Positions 19,874 to 29,143 of a stretch of 64,000 nucleotides of DNA are shown here, one piece after another. The position numbers and the translations under genes are program-made. Under the pieces are notes generated by a model. The model was not told the DNA's origin and did no database searches. It saw nothing but the letters and a program-made list of their open reading frames with translations. This DNA is from Phycicoccus sp. HDW14 (GTDB taxonomy: Bacteria; Actinomycetota; Actinomycetes; Actinomycetales; Dermatophilaceae), in NCBI RefSeq assembly GCF_011383005.1, contig NZ_CP049935.1, forward strand, positions 2,666,001-2,730,000. Direction: 5' to 3'. How positions within the stretch are numbered: position 1 is the first letter of the stretch; each line of letters starts with the position of its first letter.

Positions 19874-20364
19874 GTGCGCACCCGCCTGACCGTCACCACC
19901 GCCCTCGTCGCCCTCGCCCTCGCGGGGTGCGGCAGCACGACCGCCGGGTCCGGGGGCGGTGCGAGCGCCTCGGACCAGCCCGGCACCGCCTCCGGCACCC
20001 CGTCGAGCAGCCCGTGGACGAGCACCACGCTCCCCTCGGCGCCCCCCACCGTCCCCCGCCGGCCGACGACGCGCTCCCCCCGGGCCTCGCGGACCGGCCG
20101 GCCGTCAAGGCAGCCCTCGAGGACGCCGCGGGCCGCTCGGGCATCGCCCCGGGCACGGTCGAGATCGCCGGCTACCAGCGGGTGACCTGGAGCGACGGCT
20201 CGCTCGGCTGCCCGAAGAAGGGCATGGCCTACCCGCAGATGACGGTCGAGGGTGAGCTGCTGCGGCTGAGCATCGGCCAGCGGGTCCTCGAGTACCACGC
20301 GCGGGCCGGCGGCTCGTTCGCGTTCTGCGCCTCGCCCAGCGGCCTCTACGCCCCCGCCGGCTGA
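19874..20364 (+). CDS. Lipoprotein of unknown function, frameshifted near 20050
   Basis: The N-terminus is a lipoprotein signal: a basic start, a hydrophobic stretch and the lipobox LALAGC with Cys19, then a Gly/Ser/Thr-rich spacer. After about residue 60 the frame shifts. The other frame carries a folded domain: VKAALEDAAGRSGIAPGTVE, VTWSDGSLGCPKKGMAYPQM, YHARAGGSFAFC. A single missing base in the C-rich run around 20036-20060 joins the two. The WSDGSLGCP-type domain occurs in other bacterial lipoproteins, but I know of no assigned function. The GTG at 19874 is preceded by GGAAGGA. Confidence 0.75.
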
Positions 20365-20416
20365 CCCCGCCACCGCGCGACCGTCCCCACCACCGCGACC
20401 GGCCCCGGACACGGCG

Positions 20417-20447
20417 GGACCGGGCCATCTCATACGTGGCCCGGTCC
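20417..20447. terminator. Bidirectional terminator between lipoprotein and MFS genes
   Basis: A perfect 11-bp stem, GGACCGGGCCA with TGGCCCGGTCC, around a 9-base loop, placed between convergent genes. Confidence 0.7.
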
Positions 20448-20535
20448 TCGACCACGGTAGGCACCGCAGGCGTCCCGGTCCGCAACCGACACGCATCGAC
20501 GCGGCGAACGTCGAACGAACTCGCGGTGCGCCCGG

Positions 20536-21881
20536 TCAGTCGTCGGGGTCGCGGGAGATGCCGGGCAGCAGCGTCTCGCCCCGGCGCAGGGCGTCGAGGG
20601 CCTCGGGGTGGGCGGCCTCGACGTGGGCCAGGCCCTTGCGGCGGTAGCGCACCAGCTGGACGGCGCCGAGGCCCCAGAAGAGGAACTGCACCGACATCGC
20701 GATCCGGAAGTCGGCGAGCGTGTAGTCCTCGGGCCGCCCGGGGCCAGCCGGTCGAGCACGATGCCGATGAGCGCGATGGCCAGCAACGAGGCGGTGAAGC
20801 CCCCGACGTTGACCACCCCGGTGGCCCGGCCGAGCCGCGAGGAGTGGTGGAAGGTGCGGGCGAGGTCGAAGCCGACCATCGAGCCGGGCCCGCCGACCGC
20901 CGTGACGACCGCGAGGAGGAAGAGCAGCCACGCCGGTGCCGGCCCGGGCCAGAGCAGCACGACGGCCCAGGCCGTCGCGATGGCCCCGACGATGCCGAGG
21001 ACGAGCTGGGAGCGCCGGTACGGCAGGCGGGAGGTGAAGGCCGCGATGACCGGGCCGGCCGCCATCGCCGTGAACGTCATGACGACGAGGACGAGCGAGG
21101 CCGTGCGCGGCGCCATCCCCTCGCTGAGCAGGAACGGGTAGCCCCAGAGCATCGTGAAGACGGTCGCCCCGAACTGCGAGGTGAAGTGCACCCACAGGCC
21201 GAGCCGCGTGCCGGGGTTGCCCCACACCTCGGCGAGGGTGCGGGCGAGGGCGCGCACCTTGATCCGCTCGACCGCCTCCCCGCGGTAGGGCGAGTCCTTG
21301 ACGACGAGCACCAGCGCCACGGTGAGCACGAGTCCGATGCCGCCCGCCGTCGCGAACGAGCGGGTCCAGCCGAAGGTCGCGAGGGCGGCGGCGAGCGGGG
21401 TGGCCGCCACGACCGCGCCGAGCTGGCCGACCATGCCGGACAGCTGGGTGATGAACGGGGCCTGCTTGACCCGGAACCAGACGGCGACCAGGCGCAGCAG
21501 CGAGGTGAAGACCATGGCGTCGCCGGCCCCGAGCATCACGCGGGCGGCCAGACCGACAGGGAAGGAGCCCGCGACCGCGAACCACAGCTGCCCGGCGGAC
21601 ATGAGGACCAGCCCGGTGAGCAGGAGCTTCTTGGAGCCGAACCGGTCCAGCAGCACCCCGACCGGGATCTGCATCGCGGCGTAGACCGTCAGCTGGACGA
21701 CCGTGAAGGTCGAGAGCTGGGCGGCGGAGATGTGGAAGCGCTCGGCGGCCAGCAGCCCGGCGACGCCCAGCGAGGTGCGGTGGAAGACCGCGAGGACGTA
21801 GACCGACAGGCCCACCGCCCAGATGGCCCAGGCCCGGCGCTTCCCGATGGTGTGCACCTGGCGGAGCACGGGGCGGGTCAC
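20536..21881 (-). CDS. Major facilitator superfamily transporter, frameshifted near 20735
   Basis: A 12-helix MFS protein of about 449 residues. The first half carries DRFGSKKLLLTGLV, the loop 2-3 signature. Helices continue to IGIVLDRLAPGG, where the frame breaks in a GGGGCC run. One base over, PEDYTLADFRIAMSVQFLFW continues the last helix and a cytoplasmic tail ending GISRDPDD at 20536. So a single missing base is likely. It resembles nitrate/organic-anion type MFS proteins only broadly; the substrate is unknown. Confidence 0.85.
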
Positions 21882-21941
21882 GGGGAGATTCTACGAGCGC
21901 CGCGCGGCGGCTCCGGACACCGTCCGTCCTCCTCCGCTCGG

Positions 21942-21987
21942 GTCGAGTGCGGAAGTGGCTGCCCCGGCAGCCACTTCCGCACTCGAC
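21942..21987. repeat. Perfect 22-bp intergenic inverted repeat
   Basis: The arms at 21942-21963 and 21966-21987 are exact complements with only CC between them. It lies between the SDR stop and the MFS start on the same strand. It can serve as a terminator for the SDR-gabT direction, but the length and perfection are unusual. Confidence 0.7.
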
Positions 21988-22002
21988 GGCCGATGGTGGA
22001 GG

Positions 22003-22806
22003 TCAGCCGGGGAGGCGCTCCTCGGCTACGCCGTTGCCGCCGTCGACGACGAGCAGCTGACCGGTGACGTAGGCCGCGCCCGGGCTCGCGAGGAAGGCGA
22101 CCGCGGCCGCGACCTCCTCGGGCGTGCCGGAGCGGCCGGTCGGCACGAGGTGGCCCTCGCGCGCCTCCGACGGCGTCTGCGACCCCGTGGCGACCCACCC
22201 GGGAGCGACCGCGTTGGCGGTGATGCCGTGCACCGCCTCGTCGACCGCGAGCGCCCTCGCCAGCCCGACGAGCCCGGCCTTGGCCGCCGCGTAGGCGACG
22301 TCGGAGCGCAGGGCCATGACCGGCCCGGCGGTCGAGGAGACCATGACGACCCGGCCCGAGCCGCTGCGGCGCAGCTGCGGCAGGGCGGCCCGGGTCACGA
22401 GGTAGGCGGTGTCGAGGTTGCGGGCCAGCGAGGCCGACCACCGGTCGGGCGGGGTGCCCTCGAGGTCGCCCCCCAGGTAGTCGCCGCCCGACGCGACCGA
22501 CACCATCCCCGCGTTGTTGACGAGGACGTCGAGCCCGCCGCCCAGCGCGAGGGCCGCTGCGACGGCCGCCGCGGCGCCCTCCTCGCTCGTCAGGTCCGCG
22601 ACGGCACCGGCGGCCTCGTGGCCCTCGTCCCGCAGCTCGGCGGCCCGCTCGTGGGCGCGGTCGGTCGTCGCTCCGAGCACCACCCGCGCGCCGCACTCGG
22701 CGAGCAGGCGGGCGCACGCCATCCCGATGCCGGTCGGCGACCCGGCGCCGGTGACCAGGGCGGTGCGCCCCGTGAGGTCGAACGCGGCGGGGAGGGTGGG
22801 CGGCAC
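22003..22806 (-). CDS. Short-chain dehydrogenase/reductase
   Basis: A 267-residue classical SDR with the cofactor motif TGAGSPTGIG, NNAG, the catalytic Ser in VMVSSTAGP and YAAAK as the Tyr/Lys pair, ending with VTGQLLVVDGGNG. It most resembles the 3-oxoacyl-ACP reductase-like group. It begins 2 bases after the gabT stop, so both are probably one transcript. A role in reducing the succinic semialdehyde formed by GabT is possible, but nothing in the sequence proves it. Confidence 0.88.
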   Translation of the reverse strand: MPPTLPAAFDLTGRTALVTGAGSPTGIGMACARLLAECGARVVLGATTDRAHERAAELRDEGHEAAGAVADLTSEEGAAAAVAAALALGGGLDVLVNNAGMVSVASGGDYLGGDLEGTPPDRWSASLARNLDTAYLVTRAALPQLRRSGSGRVVMVSSTAGPVMALRSDVAYAAAKAGLVGLARALAVDEAVHGITANAVAPGWVATGSQTPSEAREGHLVPTGRSGTPEEVAAAVAFLASPGAAYVTGQLLVVDGGNGVAEERLPG

Positions 22807-22808
22807 CG

Positions 22809-24143
22809 TCAGGCCAGGGCCGCGTCCATCGACTCCTCGAGGACGTCCATCGCCTCGTGGAGCAGGTCGTCGCCGATGGAGAGCGGCGGCAGGAAGCGGA
22901 AGACGTTGCCGTAGGTGCCGCAGGTCAGCGTGACGACGCCGCGGTCGTGACAGCCCTTGTTGACGGCACCGGCGAGCGCGGCGGCCGGCTCCTTGGTGGC
23001 GGGGTCGGTGACGAGCTCCATGGCCATCATCGCGCCGCGCCCGCGGACCTCGCCGATCTCGGGGTGCTTCTCGGCGAGCGACCCGAGCCGGTCACCGAGG
23101 ATCTTGCCGATGCTGCGCGCGCGGCCGGCGAGGTCGTCGACCTCCATCGACTCGATGCTCGCGAGCGCGGCGGCGCAGGCCACCGGGTTGCCGCCGTAGG
23201 TGCCGCCGAGGCCGCCGCCGTGGACGGCGTCCATCAGCTCGGCGCGGCCGGTGACCCCGGCGAGCGGCATGCCTCCGGCGATGCCCTTGGCGGTGGTGAT
23301 GAGGTCGGGGACGACGCCCTCGTGGTCGCTGGCGAACCAGTCGCCCGTGCGGCAGAAGCCGGACTGGACCTCGTCGGCGACGAAGACGATGCCGTGCTCG
23401 CGGCAGTACTCGGCCAGCCCGGGCAGGAAGCCCTCCGGCGGGACGATGAAGCCGCCCTCGCCCTGGATCGGCTCGATGACGACGGCGGCCGTGTTGTCCT
23501 CGCCGACCTGCGCGTGGATCATCTCGGTGACCGTGCGCAGGGCGTCCTCGGCGCAACGCTCGGCGCCGCCCGGCCAGCGGTAGGGGTAGGCCATCGGCAC
23601 GCGGTAGACCTCGGGGGCGAAGGGCCCGAAGCGGTGCTTGTAGGGCATGTTCTTCGCGGTCATGCCCATCGTGAGGTTGGTGCGGCCGTGGTAGCCGTGC
23701 TCGAAGACGACGACCGCCTGCCGCCCGGTGGCGTGCCGGGCGATCTTCACGGCGTTCTCGACGGCCTCGGCGCCGGAGTTGAACAGCGCCGACCGCTTCT
23801 CGTGGTCGCCGGGGGTGAGCGCGTTGAGCTTCTCGCAGACGCCGAGGTAGGGCTCGTAGGGCGTGACCATGAAGCAGGTGTGGGTGAACCGGCTGATCTG
23901 CTCGGTCACGGCGTCGACGACCCGCTGGTTGCCGTTGCCGACCGTCGTCACGGCGATGCCGGACCCGAGGTCGATCAGCTGGTTGCCGTCGACGTCGCGG
24001 ATGATGCCGCCCGCGCCGTCGGTGACGTAGACCGGCAGGCCGGTGCCGACTCCCGCCGCGACGGCGGCCGTCTTGCGGGACTGGAGCTCCTGGGAGCGCG
24101 GCCCGGGGATGGCCGTGGTGAGGATCCGCTGCTGCTCGATCAT
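22809..24143 (-). CDS. gabT: 4-aminobutyrate aminotransferase
   Basis: A 444-residue class III aminotransferase. The PLP lysine is in LITTAKGIAGGMPL, the cofactor Asp in VFVADEVQSG, with FNSGAEAVENAVKIAR at the phosphate site and GGTYGGNPVACAAA closing the active site. The N-terminus, MIEQQRILTTAIPGPRSQEL, matches actinobacterial GabT. It transfers the amino group of GABA to 2-oxoglutarate, giving succinic semialdehyde. No succinate-semialdehyde dehydrogenase is adjacent; the SDR follows in the same operon instead. Confidence 0.93.
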   Translation of the reverse strand: MIEQQRILTTAIPGPRSQELQSRKTAAVAAGVGTGLPVYVTDGAGGIIRDVDGNQLIDLGSGIAVTTVGNGNQRVVDAVTEQISRFTHTCFMVTPYEPYLGVCEKLNALTPGDHEKRSALFNSGAEAVENAVKIARHATGRQAVVVFEHGYHGRTNLTMGMTAKNMPYKHRFGPFAPEVYRVPMAYPYRWPGGAERCAEDALRTVTEMIHAQVGEDNTAAVVIEPIQGEGGFIVPPEGFLPGLAEYCREHGIVFVADEVQSGFCRTGDWFASDHEGVVPDLITTAKGIAGGMPLAGVTGRAELMDAVHGGGLGGTYGGNPVACAAALASIESMEVDDLAGRARSIGKILGDRLGSLAEKHPEIGEVRGRGAMMAMELVTDPATKEPAAALAGAVNKGCHDRGVVTLTCGTYGNVFRFLPPLSIGDDLLHEAMDVLEESMDAALA

Positions 24144-24299
24144 GCGGGCATCCTATCCGTGGGTGCAGGGCCCCGGAACCCGCGGAATCCGTCGTCCTGC
24201 GCGACGCCCGTCCGGCCCGCTCCGCCACCGCCCCTGACCCCGCGTGGCGAGGGCCTCGAGGGGGTAGGTCGACACCCACCACCGACGAAGGAGGCCGCC

Positions 24300-24572
24300 G
24301 TGCCCGCACGCAAGGACCCCGGACCCTCGGTCAAGGACGCGGAGCTCTACGAGAAGCTCCGTGACGAGGGCAACAGCAAGGAGAAGTCGGCGCGCATCGC
24401 CAACGCGGCCGCGAACACCTCCCGCTCGAGCGTCGGGCGCCGGGGAGGGACCTCGCCGTCGTACGAGGAGTGGACCGTGGCCGAGCTGCGTGCGCGGGCC
24501 CGTGAGCTGGAGGTCGAGGGCCGCTCGTCGATGTCGAAGGCGGAGCTGGTCGACGCCCTCCGGAACCACTGA
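24300..24572 (+). CDS. Small DUF7218/Rho N-terminal (SAP-like) domain protein
   Basis: A 90-residue basic protein. Residues 1-50 are the KDPGPSVKDAELYEKLRDEG...SKEKSARIANAA type of small actinobacterial protein (DUF7218). Residues 60-90, WTVAELRARARELEVEG followed by SMSKAELVDALR, form a Rho termination-factor N-terminal/SAP-like helical domain, which suggests nucleic-acid binding. GAAGGAGG lies about 7 bases before the GTG at 24300. It stands alone. Function unknown. Confidence 0.82.
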   Translation: MPARKDPGPSVKDAELYEKLRDEGNSKEKSARIANAAANTSRSSVGRRGGTSPSYEEWTVAELRARARELEVEGRSSMSKAELVDALRNH

Positions 24573-24785
24573 GGCGACCGGGCCGAGGCCGCTGACCTGC
24601 GAGGACACCCCGGTGCCGGAACGAGGTGGCGGCCAGGAGCTGCGTGCAGGGGGTTCGCAGCTCCCGGCCGCCGGCTCGGGGTCCACCATCCGCCCGACGG
24701 GCTGTGGGGACCCGAGTACTGTACCTGAGAACGGCTGGTGGTCGGGCCGCGCGGGCGGACGACATCGACGAGGACGGGAGGCGAC

Positions 24786-25475
24786 GTGAGGCTCCTGCTG
24801 GTCGAGGACGAGCGCCCGCTCGCCGCCGCGCTCGACGACGCGCTGCGCGAGGCGGGCTGGGTCGTCGACCACTGCGCCGACGGGCGCGAGGGCCTGCGGA
24901 TGGGTGTCGCCGGGCAGTACGACGTCATCGTCCTCGACATCATGCTCCCGGGGCTCAACGGCTACGACGTCCTCAAGCACCTGCGCGAGCACAAGGTGTG
25001 GACCCCCGTCCTCATGCTCACGGCCAAGGACGGCGAGTTCGACCAGACCGACGCCTTCGAGCTCGGCGCCGACGACTACGTCACCAAGCCGTTCAGCACC
25101 CCGGTGCTGCTCGCCCGCCTCCAGGCCCTGGCCCGCCGGGGCGCCCCCGAGCGCCCGGTCGCCCTGACGGCCGGCCCCCTGAGCCTCGACCCCACGACCC
25201 GCCGCGTCACCCGCGAGGGCCGCGAGGTCCAGCTGACCGCCCGCGAGTACGCACTCCTGCACCACCTGATGCGCAAGGCCGGGATGGTGCAGAGCAAGGC
25301 CGAGATCCTCGAGAACGTCTGGGACTCCGACTACCCCGGCGCCGACAACGTCGTCGAGGTCTACATCGGCTACCTGCGGCGCAAGGTCGACGCCCCGTTC
25401 GACGTCAAGGTCATCGAGACGGTGCGCGGCCTGGGCTACCGGCTCAACCCGCTGGAGGACCCGCAGGGAGCCTGA
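24786..25475 (+). CDS. OmpR/PhoB-family response regulator
   Basis: A 229-residue protein. In the receiver domain (1-120) the phospho-acceptor Asp lies in DVIVLDIMLPGLNG, with Thr in MLTAKD and Lys in VTKPF. The C-terminal winged helix has LTAREYALLHHLMR and VIETVRGLGYRL. The GTG at 24786 follows GGGAGG and places the VRLLLVEDE strand at residue 1. The partner kinase is the convergent gene, whose 3' end overlaps this one by 32 bases, so the pair is not in one operon. Target genes are unknown. Confidence 0.93.
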   Translation: MRLLLVEDERPLAAALDDALREAGWVVDHCADGREGLRMGVAGQYDVIVLDIMLPGLNGYDVLKHLREHKVWTPVLMLTAKDGEFDQTDAFELGADDYVTKPFSTPVLLARLQALARRGAPERPVALTAGPLSLDPTTRRVTREGREVQLTAREYALLHHLMRKAGMVQSKAEILENVWDSDYPGADNVVEVYIGYLRRKVDAPFDVKVIETVRGLGYRLNPLEDPQGA

Positions 25476-26820
25476 CGGCGAAGCGGCACCAGCCCTCCGG
25501 GCTCTCGGTCGCCTCGACCCGGCCGTCGTGGGCGGCCACGACCTCGGCCACGATGGCCAGCCCCAGCCCGGTGCCGCCGGTGCCCCGGGTGCGCGAGTCG
25601 TCGAGCCGGACGAAGCGCCCGAACACCCGCTCGCGGTCCGCGGGCTCGATCGGCGGGCCGTCGTTGTCGACGGTGAGCAGCGCGTCGTCACCGTCGTGCG
25701 CGAGCCGCACCCGCACCGTCGTGTGCATGTGCCGCTCGGCGTTCTCGAGGAGGTTGCGCACGACCCGGCCGAGCCGGGCCTGGTCGCCGTCGAGCCGCAC
25801 GGGCTCGATGGCCACGGACACCGGCATCCCCCGCGCGCGCAGGGCCCCGGTCTCGCCGAGGACGACGTCGTCGAGGTCGACCTCGGTGCGGTGCAGGACC
25901 ATCGCGTGCTCGTCGGCGGAGGCGAGGGTCAGCAGGTCCTCGACGAGCACGGCGAGCCGGTCGACCTCCGCCGAGGCCCGGGCCGAGACCGTGGCGCGCT
26001 CGGCGGCGGGCCGCTCCTCGGCCAGTCGGTCCAGCAGCACCCGGATGGTCGCCAGCGGGCTGCGCAGCTCGTGGCCGGCGTCGGCGACGAAGGCCCGGCG
26101 GGAGGCGTCGGCCCGCTGCATCCGGGCCAGCAGGTGGTTCATCGTCTCGGCCAGCCGGGTCAGCTCGTCGCGGCCGGCGGGCACCTCGAGGGCGGGGCCC
26201 GGTCCGGGCGAGCCGGCCGAGGCGATGCCCTCGACCTGGTCGCGCATCCGCTCGACGGGTCGCAGCGCCTGGCCGACCGCGAAGGTCGTCACCGAGCCGA
26301 GCAGGGCGATGAGGCCGATCGCCCCGATGAACGCGAACTCGGTGGACTGGCCGAGCGCCGTCGCCTCGACCCGGGTCGGCACGCCGACGACGAGCGTGTA
26401 GTGCTCGCCCTCCGGGCTGGTGCCGTCGGTGGCGGCCACGACCCACGCGCCCGCGGGCTGACCGGGGAGGTCGTCGACCTCACCGAGCCGCACCTCCTCC
26501 CCCTCGAGGGTCGGGCGGGCCAGCGGGGCGGTCGGGGCGCCGCCGGTGGCCGCGACGACCTCGCCGGTGCGGGGGTCGACGACCTGGACGATGCGGTTGC
26601 CGTCGATGACGGCGTGCGTCGCGATGAGGTCGCCGACACCGTGCACCCCGAGGTCGGCCCGCAGCTCGACGGCCTCGGCCCGGGCGACGTCGCGCGCCGA
26701 GGCCTCGAGGACCTGCCCGAGGGAGAGGTAGACGATGCCCGCGAGCGCCGCGCTGACGAGCAGGACGACCGGCATGGTCAGGGCGAGGATGCGGCTCCTC
26801 AGGCCCAGCCGGATGCGCAT
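25444..26820 (-). CDS. Sensor histidine kinase, convergent with its regulator
   Basis: A 458-residue kinase. The first membrane helix is at about 11-35, followed by an extracellular sensor domain (about 36-165), a second helix (about 168-190) and a HAMP linker (LRPVERMRDQVEGIA). The phospho-acceptor His is in AGHELRSPLATIRVLL. The N box is RNLLENAERH, and the G boxes are DNDGPPIEP and GTGGTGLGLAIV. The sensor domain contains repeated VV/GV strands typical of a PAS-like extracellular fold, but the ligand is unknown. The secreted protein encoded next to it on the same strand is a candidate partner by position only. Confidence 0.92.
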   Translation of the reverse strand: MRIRLGLRSRILALTMPVVLLVSAALAGIVYLSLGQVLEASARDVARAEAVELRADLGVHGVGDLIATHAVIDGNRIVQVVDPRTGEVVAATGGAPTAPLARPTLEGEEVRLGEVDDLPGQPAGAWVVAATDGTSPEGEHYTLVVGVPTRVEATALGQSTEFAFIGAIGLIALLGSVTTFAVGQALRPVERMRDQVEGIASAGSPGPGPALEVPAGRDELTRLAETMNHLLARMQRADASRRAFVADAGHELRSPLATIRVLLDRLAEERPAAERATVSARASAEVDRLAVLVEDLLTLASADEHAMVLHRTEVDLDDVVLGETGALRARGMPVSVAIEPVRLDGDQARLGRVVRNLLENAERHMHTTVRVRLAHDGDDALLTVDNDGPPIEPADRERVFGRFVRLDDSRTRGTGGTGLGLAIVAEVVAAHDGRVEATESPEGWCRFAVRLPAGPPAG

Positions 26821-26939
26821 GCCGCGAGTGTAGGCGGGGCCCCGCGCCGCCGAGCCCACCCGCAGGGGGCCCGGCGCCGCGGCGGCACGGTTCGCCGCAG
26901 CGCCCCGGTCGGACCGGGTCGCCGCGGGGGCCGGGGTGC

Positions 26940-27377
26940 TCAGGCGACCGGGGAGGACTTCCAGCCCGTCTGCCACGAGACCTCGCCGACGGCGTCGCAG
27001 CCACCGCCCTGGCAGACCCCGAACCGGAACTGGACGGTCTTGTACTCGTAGAAGTCCTTGTTCTTGACGCCCCAGCGGTACTGGTCGGTCGGGTTCCACC
27101 GGATCAGCCCCTGTCGTGAGCCGTCGGTGAGCCGCCACTGGACGGCCACCCGGACGCCCGGGTTGTAGGAGAAGAGGTAGAAGTAGTCCCCGTCCCGGCG
27201 GAAGCAGGCCTCGCCGGCCGAGCCTCCGTCGGCGGTGACGTTGCACGCGTGGCTGCCGATGCCCGTGGCGTTGTTCACCTCGAGGCTGGCGGCGACGGCC
27301 TGCGGGGTCGCGGAGGCCGCGACGAGCACGGCTGCGGCCCCGGCGAGGACGGTACGGACGGCGTGGATGGTGCGCAT
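26940..27377 (-). CDS. Secreted protein of unknown function with four cysteines
   Basis: A 145-residue protein. Residues 1-30 form a Sec signal peptide (MRTIHAVRTV, then an Ala/Val-rich core ending AVAAS). The mature part has Cys residues in SHACNVTADGG, GEACFRRDG and GVCQGGGCDAV, enough for two disulfides, and is rich in aromatic residues (YFYLFSYN, YRWGVKNKDFYEYKT), suggesting a small beta-rich extracellular domain. I do not recognise a family. It lies 120 bases upstream of the histidine kinase gene and on the same strand. Confidence 0.75.
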   Translation of the reverse strand: MRTIHAVRTVLAGAAAVLVAASATPQAVAASLEVNNATGIGSHACNVTADGGSAGEACFRRDGDYFYLFSYNPGVRVAVQWRLTDGSRQGLIRWNPTDQYRWGVKNKDFYEYKTVQFRFGVCQGGGCDAVGEVSWQTGWKSSPVA

Positions 27378-27485
27378 GGGTGTTCCCCCTCGGTGCGGTC
27401 GGTGAGCACGCCGCGATGTCCCCCCGCGACGGGCTCCGTCCCCACAACGTACTCCCGGAGGTGTCGACGCGGGAGGATGGCGGTC

Positions 27486-28481
27486 ATGGACCTGCACCCG
27501 CGCGCACTCCGGCTCGGCACGGGCCCCCTCTGGCTCGAGGTGCTGACCTCCGGGGCATCGGTCCGCCGGCTGGTCCTCGACTCCGGGGACGGCCCGGTCG
27601 ACGTCGTCCTCGGGCACGCCGACCCGGCGACGTACGTCGGCGGCGGCGGGTACCTCGGGGCGACGGTGGGGCGCTTCACGAACCGGCTCGCCGGCGGCCG
27701 GACCGTCCTCGACGGCGTGCCGGTCACCGTGCCGCCCAACGACGGGCCGAACGCCCTGCACGGCGGGCCGGAGGGCTTCGACGCCCGCGAGTGGAGGGTG
27801 CTCGAGGAGGGCGACACCCACGTCGCACTCGCCCTGACCAGCCCCGACGGCGACCAGGGGCTCCCGGGGACGGTGCGGGCCCGGGTCGACTACGACGTGA
27901 CCGACGACGAGGTCACCGTCACCCACCACGCGACGACCGACCGGCCGACCTACCTCGGGCTGACCAACCACGCGTACTTCCGGCTCGACGGCGAGGGAGC
28001 GGGCGACGTCCTCGACCACACGCTGGAGGTGGCGGCCGGGTCGTACACGCCGGTGCGCGCCGACCTCGTGCCGACGGGCACGGTCGAGCCGGTCGACGGC
28101 ACCCCGTTCGACCTGCGCCGTCCACGCCGCATCGGCGACGTGCTGGCCGAGCCCTCCGAGCAGCTCGCCCACGGCGGCGGCCTCGACCACAACCTCGTCC
28201 TCGACGGCGCCGGGATGCGGTGTGCCGCACGGCTCGTGGCGCCGTCCGGGCGGTGGCTCGAGGTGCACACCGACCGCCCGGCGCTGCAGGTCTACACCGG
28301 CGCACACTTCGACGGGACGCTCACCGGCATCGGCGGGCGCCCGTACGGCCGGTGCGCCGGCGTGGCCCTCGAGACCCAGGGCTTCCCCGACGCCCCGAAC
28401 CACCCGGGCTTCCCCGATGCCGTGCTGCGGCCCGGCGAGGTCTTCACGGCCGTCACCCGCTGGCGGCTCGGCGCCGGCTAG
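27486..28481 (+). CDS. galM: Aldose 1-epimerase (mutarotase)
   Basis: A 331-residue beta-sandwich enzyme. Landmarks are GRFTNRLAGGR and NALHGGPEG, the catalytic His in YLGLTNHAYFRLDG and the catalytic Glu in GVALETQGFPDAPNHPGFP, followed by LRPGE. It interconverts alpha and beta anomers of sugars. GGAGG lies 9 bases before the ATG at 27486, which I prefer over the ATG at 27477 that overlaps that site. Its stop overlaps the end of the convergent unknown gene by 4 bases. Confidence 0.9.
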   Translation: MDLHPRALRLGTGPLWLEVLTSGASVRRLVLDSGDGPVDVVLGHADPATYVGGGGYLGATVGRFTNRLAGGRTVLDGVPVTVPPNDGPNALHGGPEGFDAREWRVLEEGDTHVALALTSPDGDQGLPGTVRARVDYDVTDDEVTVTHHATTDRPTYLGLTNHAYFRLDGEGAGDVLDHTLEVAAGSYTPVRADLVPTGTVEPVDGTPFDLRRPRRIGDVLAEPSEQLAHGGGLDHNLVLDGAGMRCAARLVAPSGRWLEVHTDRPALQVYTGAHFDGTLTGIGGRPYGRCAGVALETQGFPDAPNHPGFPDAVLRPGEVFTAVTRWRLGAG

Positions 28482-28978
28482 CGTCGCCCGCCCGCTGACC
28501 GGCCGCGCCCGCGGCCGTGCACGCGCGGGGGCTGGCCGGCGAGCGCCCGCTGGCTGTCGAGCACGAACTGGTAGACGCCGTCGTCCTCGAGGCGGTCCCA
28601 GGAGCCGCTGCGTCCGGTGTCGTCGGACGGTCCCGCGGGTGTGGGCGCCGGCTCCCTCCATCCCCCGTACCCGTCGAGCAGCGCGCGCGGGGCCTCGGCC
28701 TCGAGGGCCGCGAGCAGCGCCTCCGACACCCCGCGCGGCAGGAGGGCGACGAGCACCCCGGGGCGCCGGCGCTCGGCCGTCACGAGGTAGCGCGCGAGCG
28801 CCGGGGTGTCGGCCGGGCCGACCCGGTGGCCCACGAGCAGCTCGGTGCGGACGAGGTCGAGCACGGCGACGGGCAGCCCGTCGTCGAGGTCGGCGAGCGC
28901 GAGGTCGTGGGCGCGCGCGGCCGCGGCGGCGTCGAGGGTCGCCACGAGGTACCGGTACGCCCGGTTCGGGTCGGGCAC
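28478..28978 (-). CDS. Hypothetical protein, 166 residues
   Basis: I do not recognise it. It begins VPDPNRAYRYLVATLDAAAA with the GTG at 28978. It is mostly helical, with a segment on leucine-rich helices (ALARYLVTAERRRPGVLVAL), then DRLEDDGVYQFVLDSQRALA and an Arg/Gly-rich basic tail. No membrane helix, signal peptide or metal motif is visible. Coding use fits its neighbours, so it is probably a real gene. It is convergent with galM and overlaps it by 4 bases. Confidence 0.65.
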   Translation of the reverse strand: MPDPNRAYRYLVATLDAAAAARAHDLALADLDDGLPVAVLDLVRTELLVGHRVGPADTPALARYLVTAERRRPGVLVALLPRGVSEALLAALEAEAPRALLDGYGGWREPAPTPAGPSDDTGRSGSWDRLEDDGVYQFVLDSQRALAGQPPRVHGRGRGRSAGGRR

Positions 28979-29061
28979 GCCACCACGGTACGGGCGCGGA
29001 CCGGTCGGCACCGGGGGACGACGCCCCGGGGCGCCGCGGCACACTCCGCCCGGGAGGGCGG

Positions 29062-29099
29062 AACACGCCGCACGGGCGAGAGACCGCGCGGCGTGTCCT
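29062..29099. terminator. Hairpin between the FMO gene and the unknown gene
   Basis: GAACACGCCGC pairs with GCGGCGTGTCC (10 of 11). A second small hairpin, CCTCGAC with GTCGAGG, follows at about 29104-29131. The position just past the FMO stop on the minus strand fits a terminator. Confidence 0.5.
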
Positions 29100-29143
29100 G
29101 TCCCCTCGACGGGATCGCAGGGCGTCGAGGACGGGTGGCGGCG

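Noticed and set aside
29062..29131. Hairpin cluster as a tRNA or small RNA gene
   Set aside because: The stems are short, there is no cloverleaf or CCA end, and the position after a stop codon fits a terminator better.
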